A stretch of 7,988 nt of DNA from Verrucomicrobiota bacterium (GTDB lineage Bacteria > Verrucomicrobiota > Verrucomicrobiia > Opitutales > Opitutaceae): contig JAURJO010000443.1 of assembly GCA_030832235.1 (NCBI GenBank), forward strand, positions 1 through 7,988. The letters are read 5' to 3'. The notes beneath the pieces are model-generated. The model was not told the origin of the DNA and made no database searches. It worked only from the letters and a program-made list of their open reading frames with translations. The translations under genes and the position numbers were made by a program. This document shows, piece by piece, positions 5,755-7,988 of this stretch. How positions within the stretch are numbered: the first letter of the stretch is position 1; every line of letters starts with the position of its first letter.

Positions 5755-5872
5755 TGTAGCCGCGCCTGACGCCGCGGAATAATCCGGCGTGCATGGGTCC
5801 CGCCGGTTGATGAGGGGACAAGGGAATTCCGGAAGGAAGTCCGGAAAACCGAGGGGCGTGCCCTCGGCTACA
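5755..5872. repeat. REP-doublet-like element: two inverted GTAG-headed palindromes
   Basis: The ends are a perfect 7-bp inverted repeat, TGTAGCC (5755-5761) and GGCTACA (5866-5872). At each end the tetranucleotide GTAG is followed without spacer by a palindrome. On the plus strand, GTAG at 5756-5759 precedes the stem CCGCG/CGCGG (5760-5777). On the minus strand, GTAG at 5871-5868 precedes the stem CCGAGGG/CCCTCGG (5867-5849). Between them are two more stems, CCGGCG/CGCCGG (5784-5806) and TTCCGGA/TCCGGAA (5827-5846). A GTAG or GGAG head directly before a palindrome is the known layout of REP sequences mobilised by RAYT transposases. The two palindromes differ in sequence, so this is not a classical near-identical REPIN, and no RAYT gene is in the window. 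Confidence 0.5.
5845..5867 (-). terminator. Intrinsic terminator candidate downstream of the 5960-6646 gene
   Basis: On the minus strand a perfect 7-bp stem CCGAGGG/CCCTCGG with loop CACGC is followed at once by TTTT. It lies about 93 nt beyond the stop codon at 5960 and is the best terminator-shaped hairpin in the window. It is also one palindrome of the REP-like pair, so it may do both jobs. Confidence 0.5.
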
Positions 5873-5888
5873 ACGAAGGTTCCGGCCG

Positions 5889-5909
5889 AAAGAACGGATC
5901 GCTCCGTTC
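5889..5909 (-). terminator. Hairpin with GCGA tetraloop, possible first terminator of the 5960-6646 gene
   Basis: On the minus strand GAACGGA, loop GCGA (a GNRA tetraloop) and TCCGTTC form a perfect 7-bp stem followed by TTT and then C, about 50 nt after the stop codon at 5960. The T-run is short, so termination would be weak. Together with the stronger hairpin 22 nt further on it could form a tandem terminator. Confidence 0.4.
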
Positions 5910-5959
5910 CCTCATTCGCCTCTTGTGAGGTGGCCAGGAGGTTCGATGGCGACTGCGAT

Positions 5960-6646
5960 TCAGGGCAGGGTCGGCGAGGGGATGAACGGATCGCGGGCGA
6001 GATAGTAGGGTGCCGGGCCTTTGACGTGGGTCTCGGAGTAGCCGACCGCGAAGGACAGGCCGGAGGCGGGGTCCTCGTGGGTGAGCAGGATCGAGCCGGT
6101 GCGTTCGCTGTAGCCGCCGCGACCGAAGGTGTAGCTGAGCGAGAACGCACCGTGCATCCCGCGTTCGGGGCGGCGTTCCTCGGTCGTGATCCGGCCGCGT
6201 GGCGCCGCCAGCACCAACGGGGCCTGTAGCGACCGCGCGGCGCGGGCCGACTGATGGCGCGCCACGGCGGCGTCGAGCCGGCTGCGTTCCGAGAGTGTCA
6301 GTGTGTCGATGCCCGCGGTCCGACGTTCGTCGGTGGTCAGGCGCGCGGAAAAGTCCGCGGGTGCTCCCGCCACGGCGGGCCGGGAGGAGTCGCGTCGCAC
6401 GAGGGCGTCGATCACGGCGACGCGATCGGCATCCAATCGCGTCAGACCGATCGCCGTACGTTCCTCCTGGCCCAGCGAGGTCGAGAAACGCAGCTCGTCC
6501 TGGGCGCGCGCGATCGCGGTCGCCAGCGAGACGGCGAGGAGGACGGCGCGGATCAGGAGGTTGAAACTCACGGGTGGCACAACCAGAGCCGGGTAGGGCG
6601 CGAGCTCAAGCGCGGCGTTGCATCGCCGCCGCGGGTCGTGCGTCAT
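5960..6646 (-). CDS. Exported protein with two internal about-36-residue repeats, function unknown
   Basis: Up to 228 residues. I do not recognise a named family. A signal peptide is clear: FNLLIRAVLLAVSLATAIARAQ, with cleavage likely after Ala48 or Gln49. That favours the GTG at 6571 (residue 26, MSFNLLIR) as the true start over the ATG at 6646; neither has a ribosome site. Two repeats follow, about 54-89 and 99-135, sharing FS, L, an acidic residue then ER, a glycine, and a helix ending DALVRR or DAAVAR. GRITTEERR (151-159) may be a remnant of a third copy. The repeats look helical and charged. The last 65 residues (GMHGAFSLSYTFGRGGYSER, SILLTHED, GLSFAVGYSE) look like beta-strands. A periplasmic or outer-membrane place is likely. 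The gene is followed by two hairpins that look like terminators and diverges from the membrane protein gene at 6700. The role is unknown. Confidence 0.75.
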   Translation of the reverse strand: MTHDPRRRCNAALELAPYPALVVPPVSFNLLIRAVLLAVSLATAIARAQDELRFSTSLGQEERTAIGLTRLDADRVAVIDALVRRDSSRPAVAGAPADFSARLTTDERRTAGIDTLTLSERSRLDAAVARHQSARAARSLQAPLVLAAPRGRITTEERRPERGMHGAFSLSYTFGRGGYSERTGSILLTHEDPASGLSFAVGYSETHVKGPAPYYLARDPFIPSPTLP

Positions 6647-6699
6647 CCGCGATCAACCGCCTGCAACCTCCGCCCCTTTCGCTCCGTCCTTTCCGCCCC

Positions 6700-7988
6700 A
6701 TGCTTCCCTTCGCCCTGACGATCTTCACCGGCGCTTTCCTGCTCTTCCAGGTGCAGCCGCTCATCGGGAAGTTTATTCTCCCGTGGTTCGGCGGTGGTCC
6801 CGGGGTGTGGACCACGTGCCTGCTTTTCTTCCAGGTGGTGCTGCTCGGCGGCTATGCCTACGCGCATTTCTCGACTTCGCGGCTCAGCCCGCGCCGGCAA
6901 GTGATGCTGCACGCGGTGCTGCTGGCGGTTTCGCTCGCGTTGCTCCCGATCACGCCGGGCGACGGTTGGAAGTCGGATCTCGGCGGTGATCCCAACCTGC
7001 GGATTTTGCTGCTCCTCGCCGCGACGATCGGCCTGCCGTACTTCGTGCTGTCGTCGACCGGGCCGCTGATGCAGCAGTGGTTCAGCCAGACCAACCCCGG
7101 GGTATCGCCGTACCGGCTCTATGCGTTGTCCAACGTCGGCTCGCTGCTGGCGCTCCTCAGCTATCCGGCCTATTTCGAGGTGAAGTTTTCCCGGCAGGCC
7201 CAGGCGGTGATGTGGTCGGCGGGTCTAGCGGTGTTCGCTATTCTGTGCGGGGTTTGCGCGTGGATCCTGTGGCGCCGTTCCCCGGCTTCCGCTCCCGCCG
7301 GCTCTGAGACGGCCAGTGCGGATTCCGTTCCGGAAAAAACCGAGGAGCCTCCCTCGGCGACGGACCGTTTTCTCTGGGTGGTATTGCCGATGGTCGCGTC
7401 GGTGCTGCTGCTCGCGACGACCAACAAGCTTTGCCAGGAGGTCGCCGTCATCCCGTTCCTGTGGGTGCTGCCGCTCGCGCTCTACCTGTTGTCCTTCATC
7501 ATCTGTTTCGACCACGCGCGTTGGTATCACCGGGGAACGTTCATTTCCCTGCTGGTGATCGGGATGGCGGTGGCCGCGCAGATCCTGCCGGCGGGCACGG
7601 ATGTGCCGATGCGCCTGCAGATCGCCGCGTACAACGTCGTGCTCTTCCTGGCCTGCATGGTGTGCCACGGGGAGCTCTACCGGCTGAAGCCTGCTCCCGC
7701 GCGTCTCACCTCCTATTTTCTGCTGATCTCGCTCGGTGGTGCGCTGGGAGGATTCCTCGTCGCGATCGTCGCACCGGCCTTCCTCAGCGACTACCGCGAA
7801 TTACAGCTCGGTTTGTGGCTGCTGAGTTACCTGCTCGGCGTCCTCTGTTTCCGGCACGCGAGCCGTGAGATCGCTTACGCCGCGGCGATCGGGGCGATCG
7901 GCGTCCTCGCCGCCTTGCCGGGTCTGAACACCCTTTTCGATGGGGGACGGCCGATCGGCGAGGAGTACCTCACGTTTTTCAAGGACCG
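6700..7988 (+). CDS. Fused membrane/spermidine-synthase-like protein, N-terminal membrane part (3' end outside window)
   Basis: The reading frame is open from the ATG at 6700 to the right edge (429 codons plus two bases), so the gene is cut. Translation gives a very hydrophobic protein with about ten membrane helices: MLPFALTIFTGAFLLFQVQP at the start, VWTTCLLFFQVVLLGGYAYA, IGLPYFVLSSTGPLMQQWF, SNVGSLLALLSYP (about 144-156) and several more after a charged linker at about 204-227 (SASADSVPEKTEEPPSATD region). CHGELYRLKPAP (322-333) followed by LTSYFLLISLGGALGGF is the hallmark of the family often annotated as fused MFS/spermidine synthase, or older as ferrichrome transport permease. In that family a spermidine-synthase-like methyltransferase-fold domain follows the membrane part; here it would lie beyond the edge. 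Polyamine synthesis is not shown for most members and the substrate is unknown. The ATG lacks a ribosome site. Confidence 0.88.
   Translation, partial: MLPFALTIFTGAFLLFQVQPLIGKFILPWFGGGPGVWTTCLLFFQVVLLGGYAYAHFSTSRLSPRRQVMLHAVLLAVSLALLPITPGDGWKSDLGGDPNLRILLLLAATIGLPYFVLSSTGPLMQQWFSQTNPGVSPYRLYALSNVGSLLALLSYPAYFEVKFSRQAQAVMWSAGLAVFAILCGVCAWILWRRSPASAPAGSETASADSVPEKTEEPPSATDRFLWVVLPMVASVLLLATTNKLCQEVAVIPFLWVLPLALYLLSFIICFDHARWYHRGTFISLLVIGMAVAAQILPAGTDVPMRLQIAAYNVVLFLACMVCHGELYRLKPAPARLTSYFLLISLGGALGGFLVAIVAPAFLSDYRELQLGLWLLSYLLGVLCFRHASREIAYAAAIGAIGVLAALPGLNTLFDGGRPIGEEYLTFFKD

Noticed and set aside
5585..5821. Minus-strand 78-codon frame across the repeat region
   Set aside because: It runs through the 9-bp-period repeat and part of the REP-like element, with no recognisable protein features.
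5658..5872. CRISPR array
   Set aside because: Repeat units are 9 bp in two blocks, without repeat-spacer alternation, and no cas gene is present.
5789..6229. Plus-strand frame opposite the exported repeat protein
   Set aside because: The minus-strand frame has a signal peptide and internal repeats; the plus-strand product has no domain-like segment.

Overview
The window is GC-rich, with high-GC third codon positions, and reads as bacterial chromosome. The closest match I can suggest is Verrucomicrobiota, family Opitutaceae. That rests on recall of family style: the wording of the LuxR-type helix-turn-helix domain at 4033-4542, the small secreted SGNH hydrolase, and a 9-bp-period intergenic repeat of the ACACGAAAC type. 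It is not a database result. Few of the genes have a clear Shine-Dalgarno site, so several starts are uncertain.

1-2720, minus strand, read leftward: the promoter-proximal end of a cell-surface polysaccharide operon. In transcription order it encodes a NusG/RfaH-family elongation factor (2061-2720), a membrane phosphoglycosyl transferase that would start the lipid-linked glycan (1284-1967), a Gfo/Idh/MocA dehydrogenase of WlbA/WbpB type (121-1287), and a left-handed beta-helix acyltransferase of WbpD/WlbB type, cut by the left edge (1-137). The last three overlap by 4 and 17 bp. The dehydrogenase plus acyltransferase pair points to a 2,3-diacetamido-uronic acid or related 3-amido sugar. The antiterminator at the head would let polymerase read through the long operon.

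2721-3129 is a divergent control region. 3130-4542, plus strand, holds two LuxR-type regulators. The first has a receiver domain in which the phosphoacceptor Asp is replaced by Glu (residue 103). The second is a helix-turn-helix domain behind an N-terminal part I do not recognise. 4543-4843 has no confident gene.

4844-5572, minus strand, encodes a secreted SGNH/GDSL esterase-like protein. 5573-5959 is the most structured non-coding DNA here: a 9-bp-period repeat in two blocks, a REP-doublet-like inverted pair with GTAG heads (5755-5872), and hairpins with T-runs that look like terminators for the next minus-strand gene. That gene (5960-6646) encodes an exported protein with two internal repeats. 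Diverging from it, 6700-7988 on the plus strand is the N-terminal multi-spanning membrane part of a fused membrane/spermidine-synthase-like protein, cut by the right edge.

I see no phage, insertion-sequence transposase, CRISPR array, tRNA or rRNA. The points most worth following are the GTAG-headed palindrome pair, the D-to-E receiver, and the RfaH-like factor with a GC hairpin directly after its stop codon.
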